A program made the position numbers and the translations under genes. A stretch of 64,000 bases of DNA from Isoetes taiwanensis (Eukaryota; Streptophyta; Lycopodiopsida; Isoetales; Isoetaceae): assembly GCA_021234155.1 (NCBI GenBank), contig JAJEKV010000014.1:5101563-5165562 (forward strand), read 5' to 3'. Every line of letters begins with the position of its first letter. The first letter of the stretch is position 1. Below, in pieces: positions 21,621-33,315 of the stretch. A model generated the notes under the pieces. That model was not told where the DNA came from, ran no database searches, and saw nothing but the letters and a program-made list of their open reading frames with translations.

Positions 21621-22890
21621 TTGATATGAATATCTATGTACTAGTTACGAAAACCACTATGTTATGTGGTTTTTATTAAGAATGAAATTTCTAACATAAA
21701 AAGCCACATTTATAGCAGTTTTCCAGTGGTTTATTATAGTAGTTAAACTTATGGATGCATTGTCACATATCAAGTCCCCTAAAGCCCCCCCCACCCAAAA
21801 GAGCTTGTACCATAACAGTTCTTTCCCTTCTTAAGATTGATCGTCCTCGATCACTGATCTAACTCGATCAGCTATCTTAAAGATGGCATTTCCTATCCAA
21901 AAAACAATCGAATTCGAGCATCTATCTTGCTAGCTAGCAACCTTTTTTTAAAGACTGGCCATTGACCATCTGCTTTGAAAGACTTTTTACCTTCTCAAAG
22001 GCTAGTGGTCTTACCATCTGCATTGAGTGGCTTTCTATAAGATATTTAGGATCTGGCTATTGCATTGCAGACACAATAACCTCCTTATCTCTATGAAAAA
22101 AAGGAACACTTTTGTTAACTTAATTCAAATCGAATGATTACAACGCTCATTCAATCTAGCACTTCTATGCACACACAAACATGCTTAATTTAATTATCGT
22201 TGCCTATCCAATATAAAGCTGACTTCTCTTTTATGCCTCTGCTTTTTTGTCAAATTTGGCATGAAAACTTTCAAGTACTTTGTCAGCAAATTGAACATGT
22301 GCAACCTGCAAAGCTTTAGAATTGACTACTAACTTTCGACATTGATAAGTTATGAGGTCTTCTACAAAGGCGACAACTTTTCCAGTAAGAATAGGAGGAG
22401 GAGGAGATGATTCACATCAACATTATTTTGTCTAAATGCCAATAACTTTACAGTGAATGTGGCCGTGAACTCGAGACATATTTGTTCTCCTCCTAATAGA
22501 TGCTTTGAATCTTGTTTAAATAAGTTGCAGATATTACCTTTTAAGACCCATAAGGTTCCCAAATTATCTTTTACTATGATTTTGACAGTTGTTAGGTGGA
22601 AAAAGGGGGATGGGTTTTATTTTTGTTTAATGAAAGGCATGGTCTTGCATCGCCATGTGTTGCTGAGCATGGAGGCAAGAGCAGCGGCACTGCTTTGTCG
22701 GGAGGAAGCCGGAACTTGCAAGATGAATTGCAAATGAATTGCAGATGAATTCCAGCGGCCTTGCAAGATGAATTGCAGGTTGAATCCAGTTGAAACTGCA
22801 GTATGAAGTAGGAGCGAAGGAAGCAGAAGAACAGGGTTGGGATTTCCGGAAGAACAGATGGGTTTCGCTGCTTGCAGCTATGCTCTGGGT
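21621..22890. other. Unassigned DNA
   Basis: No gene is supported. From 22700 short duplicated words (GCAAGATGAATTGCA) appear on the plus strand. Frames at 22362-22562 and 22453-22737 match nothing I know. Confidence 0.4.
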
Positions 22891-22978
22891 TTCATCTGCC
22901 TTTGATCTGTAGTTCCAGAATCATGAAGCCTGGTTTCATCAGCCTTTGATCTGTAATTCCGGAGAGGCTCCAGAGAGC
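22891..22978. repeat. 44-bp tandem duplication
   Basis: TTCATCTGCCTTTGATCTGT at 22891 recurs with few changes at 22935. Confidence 0.85.
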
Positions 22979-23613
22979 TGCAGAGGCGGACCGCCTCTTC
23001 TGCATGGCTCTGTATTTGGCATGGCTATATGTATTCTCCTATGTACACATACGCAGGGGAGCGTTGAAGTATACGGGGGTATGATGTGTGTATTCGTGGA
23101 CCCTAGATCTGGCATATTTCTAAGCATATGCCCAAATCCAATGAACCAAAAAAACAATAAGGAGTGAACAATATAGACCCTAGCCCATGTAGACTATGAA
23201 CGCAATTCAATTCTAAACTGGTTTTGATTGTTCATGAACGTTTGAAGGTTCATCATATGTCAATAATATACAATATTTACAAATTTGTAGGATCTATACT
23301 GCTAGAGGCTAAAGCAGTTTTTGTTGCTGCTATCAATCAATCTTTCAATTTCTTGGATGGGATCCCCTGTTTTGTGATCGGGCGCCGGATCTGCCATAGC
23401 TGGCCACTGGCTTCCGTCCTTGGGATAGGGTTTGGGCCTTACCCCATCCGGCAAAACCATTTCAAAAGGACCGGCCTGCCATGGCGCACAGCTTTTATAC
23501 ACAATTTCTTCTTGCCACTCTTCCTGCCACGGTATTGGTGCTGCAAAGCCGGATCTCAGCAAAAAACTCCACTCTGTTTTCGCCGGAATAGGTATTGCCA
23601 TTTTTAGGCTCAC

Positions 23614-23924
23614 ATCATGCGGAAATCGGGGCTGATTCATTGGCGAAGTTATAAAATTCAACGGCGATGCATCTGCTACTGCCGGAATCAAAGAAACCGC
23701 AGCTATAAAAGATAACACCATCGGCTTTCTGCTCCTATTAAATGCAAAATTATGAGCACCGGATCGCAAGAAAGAATCGAAAGAAAAGAAAAGAAAAGGA
23801 TTAAGAAAAACCTGTGTTGATCCCTGGAAAAATCTGCAGAAATTTGCAGAGGGTTGGGAGGGGGAGGAGCGCCGGAAGGGGCCGGAGGCGGAGGGCAGCT
23901 GCTGCCATGGATTTTCAAAGCCAT
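23614..23924 (-). pseudogene. 5' part of a gene for a probable thylakoid-lumen protein
   Basis: An ATG at 23924 opens a Pro/Ser-rich leader (MALKIHGSSCPPPPAPSG). It runs to a GTTTTT splice donor after 23812. A TTTAATAG acceptor before 23734 restores the frame (phase 2) and gives SRKPMVLSFIAAVSLIPAV then ADASP. A basic pair before a hydrophobic run ending ADA is the usual form of a bipartite transit peptide for the thylakoid lumen. Exon 2 can end at GTGAGC after 23614. No further exon is recognisable, so only about 78 N-terminal codons remain, and I cannot name the mature protein. A single 221-codon frame (23302-23967) reads through both introns and is not the real product. Confidence 0.5.
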
Positions 23925-24077
23925 GGTCGGAGAAAAGGAGATCTTGATTTTTCTCGAAGGATTGCACGCTTTAGGTATTTATGCACTTTTGAGTTTATTT
24001 GTGCGTTTGTGCTGCGCAATTGTTTGCATTTGTGTATTTATTTGTTGCACATTTTTGTTGCATTTGTATATTTTTTT

Positions 24078-24755
24078 TTAATTTGTTGTGGCATTTGTTG
24101 CAATGGTGTGTTGTACTACTTGTGTATTGTGTGTAGTACAAGCACCACCCACGTGGTCAAAAAATATCCCCCTCGTTTTGTTGATACCTTCCTTGGCAAG
24201 ATGCTTCTCCATGGCCTCCCACGGCAAGCAACATATGACCATTGAACCCATCCGGGGCCATTCGACCATTTCAATAACACTAATCGAAGTTCCATTCGAC
24301 CATTTCAATAACACTGCATTTCCTGACACTTCCAAATCGAAGTTGCCTCTGACTCCTCATGGAACTGCATGCCTCAAATGCCTGGGCACCTCGCGGTCCA
24401 ATATAATGCAACCTTTGGTTTTTGGAAGTCAAACTAACAAATTCTTCCTCCAGCTATATGCTCTCGTTTGGGTACATAGATCCTAAGCACAGGTCAACGG
24501 AATACCCTAATAGATACTTCGACGGGAGGGGACGGATGCAAAGGTTCCAACACTAACATCACATGATGTTCTCTCCCTTGCCATCTTTGGAGAGCAAAAA
24601 CATCGGTTTTTATATTTCTCTTTGTTTGTAACGTGAACTAAAAATATGTCAATGTAATGCTTTATGTTTAAAATGCAATCTAAAAAGAATGAGGATGGGT
24701 TCCTTATGTATTTGTTGGACCTAAACCAAATCAAATAGGCATGACTAATATCTAG
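24078..24755. other. Unassigned DNA
   Basis: Overlapping open frames on both strands (24078-24335 minus, 24088-24486 plus) have no recognisable motif. Confidence 0.35.
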
Positions 24756-24794
24756 CATTACAAGAAATTTATCGCGGCGGCCAAGGCCGCCGCG
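24756..24794 (+). mobile_element. CACTA-like transposon terminus
   Basis: CATTACAAGAAATTT (24756-24770) is one base from the common plant CACTA end CACTACAAGAAAWTT. A perfect GC-rich palindrome, CGCGGCGGCC...GGCCGCCGCG, follows at 24773-24794, as is usual in CACTA subterminal DNA. I did not find the opposite end, so this may be a lone or degenerate terminus. Confidence 0.45.
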
Positions 24795-26155
24795 AACATT
24801 TCTTTAGTCCTAACCCTGTAAAGTTGGCCCGAGTCTATGTTCTAGTTTTGTATAGCAATGGATTTATTATAGTCCGCATTGGGACGTAGTTGATCATGAT
24901 ACTTATTTTTGCTGTGAGCATACAATACGCTCATTAGAAGTCTGCTCAATAGTTTCGCCTTCCAAATACACCTGAATTTAGTATGTTGATAAGGCCTATG
25001 ATGCGAATGTGGAATAATCCTGGTAGGCAAGCCAATTTTAATGAGCGACATGCGGAGCATTTGCAAACATTAAAATTGCAAATTGTAGAGTACTTTTAGT
25101 AGAGTCAAGGTCCAAGGTTGCAACCAGAATGAGTGTTCTCACGGTGTTCTAATATGTGAGCACAATATTGAAGACTTGTAGTAGTTAAACCGCCAATTGT
25201 TGAGTTGGGAACTGAGAAATGGTTGAAAAAGTCCTTATATATCATTTTAGCACCAAATATAAAGTGATTGAGTGTATACCCCAATTGTTTGAATTGCACA
25301 AAATCATCTGATGAAACTTTGAGTCTTTATCTAAGAGTTAAAATTTCAAAGTTGAAATATAAATCGGTCTCAAAGTATGGTTGTTGCCCCATGTTGTTTA
25401 TTTTGCATCCACCTCTGTTGAGGTGCGTAAATCTAATAGCTAACATGTTGCCTTAGGGCAAATTAAAATGATATCTAATGGGGTAGAAATAATTTAGCTT
25501 TTAAGGATTTAAATATCATAGAGTAAAAGTGTGAGCACCCGATAAGCGGGTGGCTTGTTCATCACACGATTTAGGGAGGAAAACATCTTTGAAACGTAGT
25601 GTATTTGGCGACCTTCCTTGATTGACGCCTCGTCACTGCCACGTGAATCAAAAGATACCTCATCAGATTCGTCTATTTGCCCGCAAGCAATAGAGGTGTT
25701 TTCAACTTATGCACTTCCTCTTGTTTGTGCCTTATCACAGGTTTTGGCTTTATCCCCTGTTTTGGCATTATAGGAAGCACAAACCAGATGCTTGGGGATG
25801 AAGCTTGGCTACTACGATTTGTGAGCCCCATGCACCGGATCTGCAGGCCCCAAAATAGACGCCTTGTTAATCCCCAGAGCAGAGCTCTGATTCGCATGCC
25901 TCGAAGCAGCCATTAGAACATGGGTAAGGTTTAGTTTTTTGCACCACAAGAACCTGAGCCAATAGGACAGTATTTATATTATCTAAATTTATAAGATTCT
26001 TTATGGTTCCATTTGTGCATGAATATTGTATTTCACTGGCTAGTTTGGCCTGTTGGACTCAGACCTGCTCCCAGTGGGGGCATTGTGATAATATGCGATC
26101 CCCATCTTGGTCTAAGTTTGGTCTGAAATAGTTTTAAGACAGTTCCTTAATGCAG
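24795..26155. other. Unassigned DNA
   Basis: No gene is supported. The minus frames at 24842-25066 and 25105-25299 and the frame pair at 25673-25916 match nothing I know. Upstream receptor-kinase exons (with HRD or DFG motifs) are not found here. Confidence 0.4.
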
Positions 26156-26583
26156 GTACTTTATGGATCAGCGATTGACACAAAAAAGTGATGTATACAG
26201 TTTTGGGATTGTGTTACTTGAAACAATATCTGCACGGGATCCTCACTGTCAAGAGCTCTTCCTACCAGATAGCAGCATTGTAACATGGGTAAGATAGCCA
26301 TATATTCATCCTAATGCATTTCATATGTAAGAATTTTAGCAAGTTCACTCTGAAATTGCAGGCTAGGAGCTATTTGCAGAAGGGGGACATTAAAAGCATT
26401 TTTGATCCTGCGCTTGAAAATAATTTCTCTATAGAATCTTCATGGAAAGTTGCTGAACTTGCCATGTTCTGCGTGGAGCCAAGTAGTTCATTCAGGCCTA
26501 CAATGACTGATGTCGTTCGGGAACTGCAGGAGGCTTATGATCTTGAAGCAAAACACAGTGATTTAGGAGAAAGTTATTCATGA
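26156..26583 (+). pseudogene. Receptor-like kinase, last two exons only
   Basis: Exon A (26156-26288, acceptor AATGCAG, donor GTAAGAT) encodes QRLTQKSDVYSFGIVLLE, the block after the activation segment (subdomain IX) of plant receptor-like Ser/Thr kinases. Exon B (26362-26583, acceptor ATTGCAG) continues in frame from VTW to ARSYLQKGDIKSIFDP, then VAELAMFCVEPSSSFRPTM and a stop after GESYS. Such kinases phosphorylate partners at the plasma membrane and usually have an LRR or malectin ectodomain. Here the Gly-rich loop, catalytic Asp, DFG and ectodomain are all missing for at least 2 kb upstream. The exons are clean, so this is a recent truncation or a transposed 3' fragment. Confidence 0.8.
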
Positions 26584-27416
26584 TTAACCAAGGCTTGTTT
26601 TACTATCCATATTTTTTAATTGCAGATGCAATCCGTAAGGTTCCTTACGTTCAATATGATCTTAAATTGAGGGTCATTCCTCTGGAGCAATGAATTGAGT
26701 CGTCTAACCAAGCAAAGATAGCTCATCTTTGCCTAAGTACAAAATTATGGTAAATTTCATGACTACTTTAGCATACCTAAGTGACTGACCTACATCAAGG
26801 TACTTTGTTTGGCGGAGAAGGACGGCAAGCCTTCAAGGTACTTTGTTTGGCGGAGAAGGACGGCAAGCCTTAGAAGGGAGGGACATAGAAGGGAAGGGGT
26901 AAACACGGTTTAGAGAGCATAGGAATTTGCAAAAATTCGACCTCCACAGGTTGTAGACGCGAGCGGTTCTACTATAAAAATCCCTTTGGGTTCTCTATAA
27001 AAAAATCCCTTTGGGTTGCTTCTAAAATCATACAGAGTCGATTCAAACACTCATCTATTAACAACGAAGAGGGAAAAATTACAGGTAAAGGATCTGGGTT
27101 GTCTATCTAATCCACTGGGCATGTTCCCTGCAAATAATTCCTAGAAGACAATTACAGACTGACATTTCTAAACAATGGGCTTTGAAACTGTGATACGATT
27201 TTATCCAATGGGGCTTTGCTGGAATTTAGAGATCCATCAAGAAGAACAGAATACAGAGGCCGATTTTGAGGCCCATCAAGCTGAATTTGCGGCTACCAGA
27301 CCCGATTTGGTGGTTTTTAGGCTGTAGACACATCAATAGCATGGCAAATAGCAAGCAAACTAGAGTTTAGAGACCGATTTTGAGGCCCATCAAGAAACGG
27401 CAGATCTAGGGCAAAC
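26584..27416. other. Unassigned DNA with short duplications
   Basis: No gene is present. AAAATCCCTTTGGGTT is repeated at about 26977 and 27002. CCGATTTTGAGGCCCATCAA occurs twice, near 27264 and 27373. Confidence 0.5.
26795..26870. repeat. Perfect 38-bp tandem duplication
   Basis: TCAAGGTACTTTGTTTGGCG starts at both 26795 and 26833, and the copies are identical. Confidence 0.95.
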
Positions 27417-27535
27417 CTTGTAGAAATCGTCACCTTTCAGCAAGGTTTTGTGGCCGACCTGCTGGTGCTTCCGGGGAGCGGGAACATCTTGAGAAGCCGG
27501 AGCTGGAAGGGCGCCGTGGCTGCCCTGGCCGCCAT
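27417..27535 (-). pseudogene. CCoAOMT: Caffeoyl-CoA O-methyltransferase, first-exon fragment
   Basis: The minus strand encodes RKHQQVGHKTLLKGDDFYK, ending at GTTTGC, a possible splice donor. The N-terminus of plant CCoAOMT, a cytosolic SAM-dependent enzyme of lignin synthesis that 3-O-methylates caffeoyl-CoA, has the signature RHQEVGHKSLLKSDDLYQYI at this place. Upstream is an Ala/Pro-rich leader, as in the family, but the nearest ATG (27535) is in another frame, so an indel has broken the start. No SAM-binding domain (usually about 200 more residues) is present. The fragment covers only the 5' end of the gene. Confidence 0.65.
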
Positions 27536-28381
27536 AGCCACAAAGAACTAGAAAAATGCAAAATTGCAAAAATGTTCCCCGAAAAAAAATTTTGACATTT
27601 GGCAGGCATGCAATGGAGCATCAAGGAATCTTGGAGAATAGAATCAAAGTGAATGCTTTATATATGTTTTGATAGTCTTTTGAAAATTATATTTTACATG
27701 ACCTACAGTAAAAAAAAGTTGCATTTAATTAAAATGGGTCACATTCTTGTGGTTAGGACTAGAAATAAGTAGGTTAGATACCCCTACACTTAAAAAATCT
27801 AGAAGTCAGCATGGAGTTACTATTAGTATAGATGATATATACACAATGTTGAGGAGGGGTGGGGGTAGAAGAGGGTTACCGGGGAGGAAGAGGGGGTACA
27901 CGCTGAGCCCGGGAGGGGGGAGGGAGATGCCAGAAGCCATAGCTAGAGGCCCCTGCTTTTCACATCTTTAGAAACAGAGAGTGGCTCAAAAGGTCGTTGG
28001 CCCAAAGGTGTTTAACAAATTTTAAATTTCAAGCATGGGCGGGGTATATAAAAGACATTAAAAAAAAATTATAAAATACTAATGTGGGATTATAATTTGG
28101 CATGTCTATTTATACGTCTCCAATTTCGCCCTTTATACGTGTGCTAGTATGCTTACATTTTACACATTACTAGAAACGTGTGCCTGGCAATGTCGGGCAT
28201 TACTCGTGGACATGTGAAGGCATTTCTGTGTGTTAGTTGTGCTTGGGTCATAAATGGACGCAATGCATCCAAAGGCAATATATGTTTAGGTGCAATAGAC
28301 ACATATAACCTTTAAAGTGTACACATAGTATGAATTTCAAACAGAATCTTAAACAAATATATTGGGTCTACACGCATATAC
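27536..28381. other. Unassigned DNA upstream of the LINE
   Basis: No gene is supported. The frame 27747-27971 is a G-rich tract without motifs. Confidence 0.45.
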
Positions 28382-28395
28382 AAAATATTTTCTAT
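28382..28395. repeat. 5' target-site duplication of the LINE
   Basis: AAAATATTTTCTAT is found here and again right after the poly(A) at 36440-36453. Starting with A's is typical of L1 endonuclease cleavage at TTTT/A. Confidence 0.6.
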
Positions 28396-29479
28396 CATTC
28401 TGGGAAAATGACGAGCGCCCTTTTTCTTTACTCTTTTGTCTTTATCCCATATTTTCTGTTTGAAACCCTTTCTTGGCCGAAACTTGCTTGAAAATTTGAA
28501 TTTTTGCCTTCTCTGATCACGAATTCCATTGAATTGCAAGCTAGCCTAGTAGAGGCTAGCATTCTCTGATGATTCGCGAAGTTCTCAGCTCCATATGGAT
28601 ATCACAATCTTCACCATTCTAATTGATGGTCCCAGACTGACTTGTGGTTTCTTAAAGGGCTTAGCATCACAATTGTGGGAGGATCTCATTCTTAACAAAT
28701 TCTTCCCAGATAATCTGTTTCATTCAGAATACACTTTTGTTCCGAAGTTTCGAGGAATTTGAAACGAAAATTATTGAAGCTTGGTTAGAAGAATTCATTG
28801 GTGACAAAAACCGTCCCCGCCATCGGTATCTTTCGAGTTCACTTTGTAATTGGAGCGAAAACCCTGTTTGTGAAGGTATTCTCTGCCTAATTCATGCTTG
28901 GATTTGCTACCATGTGTTATGGATCTTGCATTACGGTAATTTGTGAGGCAATCTAGTTTACATCCGATCTTTCCGCTTCTTTCTCTCTTTTTTCCTCATG
29001 CATTTTGCTTTTCTCCCTCATTTCCCTTTGTCCCCTCGCTTTTGATCGACTCAATTTCCCTTTGTTGTTTCTACCTGAGCTTCATTATGGCGAAATGAAG
29101 AGCCATTTTAACCTAAAGCCAAGTTATCTCCCCGCTTCTTCACCGCTTTTCGGCGCTTCAAAAGGAAGATCAAGAATCTCTCGCTTGCAAATTTGAAGGA
29201 TACCTCGCCTAAAGGCTCGGGCTTCATTCCTTTCGGTAATTTTCGGACCTTTCTCTTCAAAAGAAAATAATGGAGCCCCTCTCTCTGATCGCAGACGCCA
29301 ATATGGGATAATATCTCGAAGATCCAAATTTTCTTGGTGTCACCCCCGCAATTGATCCCCACTACGGCATTCCAATACCTTATGGTGTCCAAATTTCTTT
29401 GAAGTCAATTCAATCGATGTCACAGGACAACCTACTTGTAAATGAACGGCCTCAAATTGGATCTAAGCTTGCTACTGCT

Positions 29480-31714
29480 CATGGTATTCACTTAAACTCT
29501 CCTATGGTCTTTGAGAAATGAAAATGTCTTTCAAATACTTCTTTGTAGTTCTCAAAGTTAATAAAGCGGGGATCAATATAGCTAACCTTGTGGTCTCACT
29601 TGCTCTCATTGCAAAAAGGAATAACCATAAATGTCAAGCATCGGTTAAGCTATCCTTATATCATGATAGAATGTGGTAACCAAAGGTCAGCAAATTTCCT
29701 ACTTCATAGTGGAACTTTGGTTTATGAAAATTTCCATATCTCTTTCATAAAATGGAATCCCAAGCTTTCCATTTCTGACTTGAATAACTACCGTAGCATC
29801 AACCTCTCTTTATGGCTTAAACCCAATTTATTGGAATGAAGATTCCTTCAAGTCTCTTTTCAATTCTGTTGGCACTTATATCTCAACTGTTTATGCTCCC
29901 TACAAGCCTCCAATGGCTTATGTCCAGCTTGACTTGTCAAAAGACATTCCTACCACTATTCCCTTCACTGACTGCTTTGGCCAAAACTCCTTCCTTCAAC
30001 TAAGGTGGGCTGGTTTGCCTCCAAATTGCCCCAAATGCAATTCCAGACATTTTTGGTATGCGATTGCGTGGTTTGAAGATACCGGTTAGGGAATCGGTTG
30101 GAATCCAAGGAAAATGAGCTTTCAAACTCATCTCAGGACAAAAATAATGGAAGCAAAATTAACAAAGATATGGCAGAGCCTTTCATTCCATGGAATAGGG
30201 TTAATGGGAGTGCAAGAAGAATTGCAAAAAAGAGGATGGAGAAGGAAAAAGAACAGCCTATTAAAAGCAGAACTGGGACTGACAGAGCCTCTTTATTCAA
30301 AGAAAGGATGACAGATAATCAAAAATATATGCTGAAAGGAAAATCCAAAGTTGATTTTGGCATTGATTTACACTCTACTTTATCTCAAATAGCCAGAGAG
30401 TCTAGATCCAATCTCAACCATCTTCCAAGCACCTCAATTTCAAAACCAAATTGGGAATTACCAATTTGGAAGCCATCCAAGGGTACGAGAGATTCATTAA
30501 CTTTGGAAATACAGAACAAGTACTCATTGAAACCAAATGAGGCAAAGGATAACAACAAAGTTTCTGAGATCAATACGCTTAACAGAAGGAAAAAAATAAT
30601 CTCACTATCGTAAACTATACTCCAAAGAAATCACCAAGTTGATCCCTCTATTGATCCAAATCCTATTCATACACATTCCGAGCAAACCAAGCAAGTCCAG
30701 AATCAACAAAGAACAACACCGAAAGAAACTCAACACCGAGTTCAGCAGATTCCAAATGAAGATCTTTCTGCTAAAAATAAGTCATCCTCATCTACAACAA
30801 CCTCTGAGGATGATGAGGAGGTAATTTTTTGTTCAAATCAATTTGCTGTTTTTGCTAACCTACCTGCAGACCAAACTGAGCTATTGCATCCAAATTCTAT
30901 CAATCAGCCATCTAAGTATTCTGAGACCATTGTTGAGAAACAGGATCCCCCCATTCCCAAACATTCTCCCAAGTTAACTCTCAAACAAAACACAAAGGAT
31001 TCTTTCATTGATCTCATTGACCTTACCATTCCAGATAGCCCTCCCTCTCTCTCCCAAAATCATTTCTCCATTTCTGATACAGTTGCCAGGCAGTTGGCCA
31101 CCATAGATTTCTCAAAGGAAGAAATGGTTGGGGAAAAGAGTGATTGTTCCATCCCAAATCAGGGAATAAACACAGATCTTACAGCAGATGATTCAAAAGG
31201 AAAAGAGGCTCCAGACAAGGGAAATTATGACATTGAGTATGTTCCTGACACACCTGAACTTTCTTCTCAAAATTCAGATTTCAACTTAAGGAAAGATGAC
31301 AGTTACTTATCCAGGCAAGTTCTCAATCCAATAAGCATTAATGATACTTGCATTAATGCTAATAAAACTGTTAATGCTTATAATTTGATTAACTCTGATT
31401 CTCCAGTTAATAAATTATTTGAATTCATTCCTGGTGGTGCATCTTCTGAAATTGAAAGTGAAAGTGATTTTGAGAATTATAAAGAAAATGTAGATTTAGA
31501 TGACAAAAGTAACTGGGACTATGAATATTATTTAAACAGCTATCAGCCTAGTGAGGAAATGACTAAAGAGACCTCAAAAGAGAATTCTTCCAAGAACTCT
31601 AAAGGCAGAAAAAAAACCATTGTCTCTGTTCCCAAAAATGCTCCTGCTAGCAACACAAGAAGTAAACAAAAGAAAAAAGAAAAAAGGGGAAAAGGGAAAA
31701 ACAAAAGACTATAA
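29480..31714 (+). pseudogene. LINE ORF1 (gag-like RNA-binding protein)
   Basis: Around 29820-30090 a frame gives YWNEDSFKSLFNSVGTYI, DLSKDIPTTIPF and RWAGLPPNCPKCNS. This matches the plant LINE/retroelement gag domain (DUF4283-like) followed by a CCHC-type knuckle, here reduced to its first cysteines. Frameshifts occur near 29830 and 30090. Downstream, 30098-30613 and 30884-31714 are open in two frames. The last encodes a Ser/Asp/Asn-rich acidic stretch ending in a strongly basic tail (TRSKQKKKEKRGKGKNKR), fitting nucleic-acid binding. ORF1 proteins coat LINE RNA. The true start is uncertain. Confidence 0.6.
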
Positions 31715-31747
31715 TTTCTGCTGCTTACCTGCTTCAATTCTAGCCTA

Positions 31748-32640
31748 ATGAAGATTGTTTCCTGGAATTTAAGAGGAATAAAAGGTGTCTTAAAGAGAAG
31801 AAGAGTTATTTCCCAAAATTTAAGGCCTACAAAGTCGATGTTATTCTTCTCCAAGAGCATAAACTCCAGAAATTTGAGAGTGCTAATCTAGGTGATTGGA
31901 TAATCCCCGCAAGTAGCTCCATTTGGATAGAAGCTAATGGAACGTCCTGTGGTATTTGTATGATTTGGAAAACATGGATAACATTTCCTTTTACAATAGC
32001 CCTACTAATATGTGGCAAGTCACGATTTTTTAAGGTCCGGATAATTATTTTGGTCTTATCAACATCTATGCTTCAACTAATCCTAAAGATAGAGAAGCTC
32101 TCACGGGTTGATATGAACAATTGGATTAAGAATCAAGTCGTTTGATTGGATTCGGCGGTGATTTCAATAATACCCCTTCCCGATCAAAAGTCGGGAAATA
32201 AGATTAATATGTCAAGGCTAGAAAACCAATTGGAATAATCTTATGGATGAAAATTCATTCATTCTTATTCCCTCTTCTACCGCCAAATACTCTTGGTCTA
32301 ATAAGAGAAAGGGTGAGTCAAGAGTCTCATCAGGCCTTTTAGACAGATTTTTACCCCGAATGCTTCCAGCTCAAATTTCGATAATGCCTATGTTATATCC
32401 GATGAATCTGTCTCCATTTCGCACCATCAACCTCCCGGTTCCTTTGTACTAATCATCAAATTTCTCCCCAAGAGCTGGAAATATTCCTTATAAGTTCAAC
32501 ACCGCCTCCTCAACTCGAGGCCTTTGTTGATCAATTCAAAACATTCTATTCCAAAGATGCCCCAAGTCACGATCATAATTCTATGAAAGATTTTTACTTC
32601 AAGATTAAATCACTAAATCTTGGATCAAATCTTGGTCTAA
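31748..32640 (+). pseudogene. LINE ORF2, endonuclease domain
   Basis: The ATG at 31748 starts MKIVSWNLRGIKG, the usual opening of plant L1 ORF2. After a frameshift near 31817 comes VDVILLQEHK, at about 32150 GFGGDFNNTPSRSK, at about 32285 KYSWSNKRKGESR, and at about 32400 SDESVSISHHQPPGS. These correspond to the conserved blocks of the apurinic-like endonuclease (LQET, GDFN, TWSN, SDH) that nicks target DNA. At least three frameshifts or stops separate them. Confidence 0.75.
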
Positions 32641-33315
32641 CTCCTCCATAAATCTAAAATGGCTGAGAAAAACATGCTTCTCCGTAAAAATGAGGGATAC
32701 TAGAATGGCTCTTCAAAACAATCCTCTTAGTGCTTCTTTGCATATTCAGAAGAAGATATTGAAAGGCGATCAAAATCATTGAAGAGCTCGAAGCAAAAAG
32801 GGGCTGCTATTAAGTGCAAGATTAAATATACTACTGAAATGGATTCAGGTTGCTCCAAATTCTTTTTACTGTGGCAGCTAAATCTAGACAATGTCGTAAA
32901 TACTATTACTTGAAGTGATCGATGACCATGGTTCTATTTTGAACAATCCCGAGACATATCTAATTTTTTTCTCCCTCAAGTATTCCAAGATGTTCACCCA
33001 GAAATATCAAGTGACATATCTCAGGACAACAAAAGCTAGGAATTTCATGGATCTTATTGATCAAATTATTCCTCCCGATCATCCTAAAATGGATTCTTCC
33101 GTAAAGAAACACACCTACCCTAGAGGAAGTTTTAGCTACTCTAAAGAGCTTCAAGCATGGTAAATCACCGGGCGGATGGCTTCCCTCCCGAATTTTATCT
33201 TCACTTAAGGATATAATCAAGCTTGACTTAATGGCTTTTATCAAAGGTTTTTGGAACTCAAGCCATCTCATCCCATCCATCTATTTCTAGTGGTTTTATC
33301 ACCCTAATTCCCAAA

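Noticed and set aside
23302-23967. 221-codon minus-strand ORF taken as one protein
   Set aside because: It reads in one frame through sequence with clear GT-AG signals. The spliced reading gives a proper transit peptide and is preferred.
24756-26155. Complete CACTA transposon
   Set aside because: Only one degenerate terminus with a subterminal palindrome was found. No opposite TTCTTGTAGTG-type end or transposase motif was seen.
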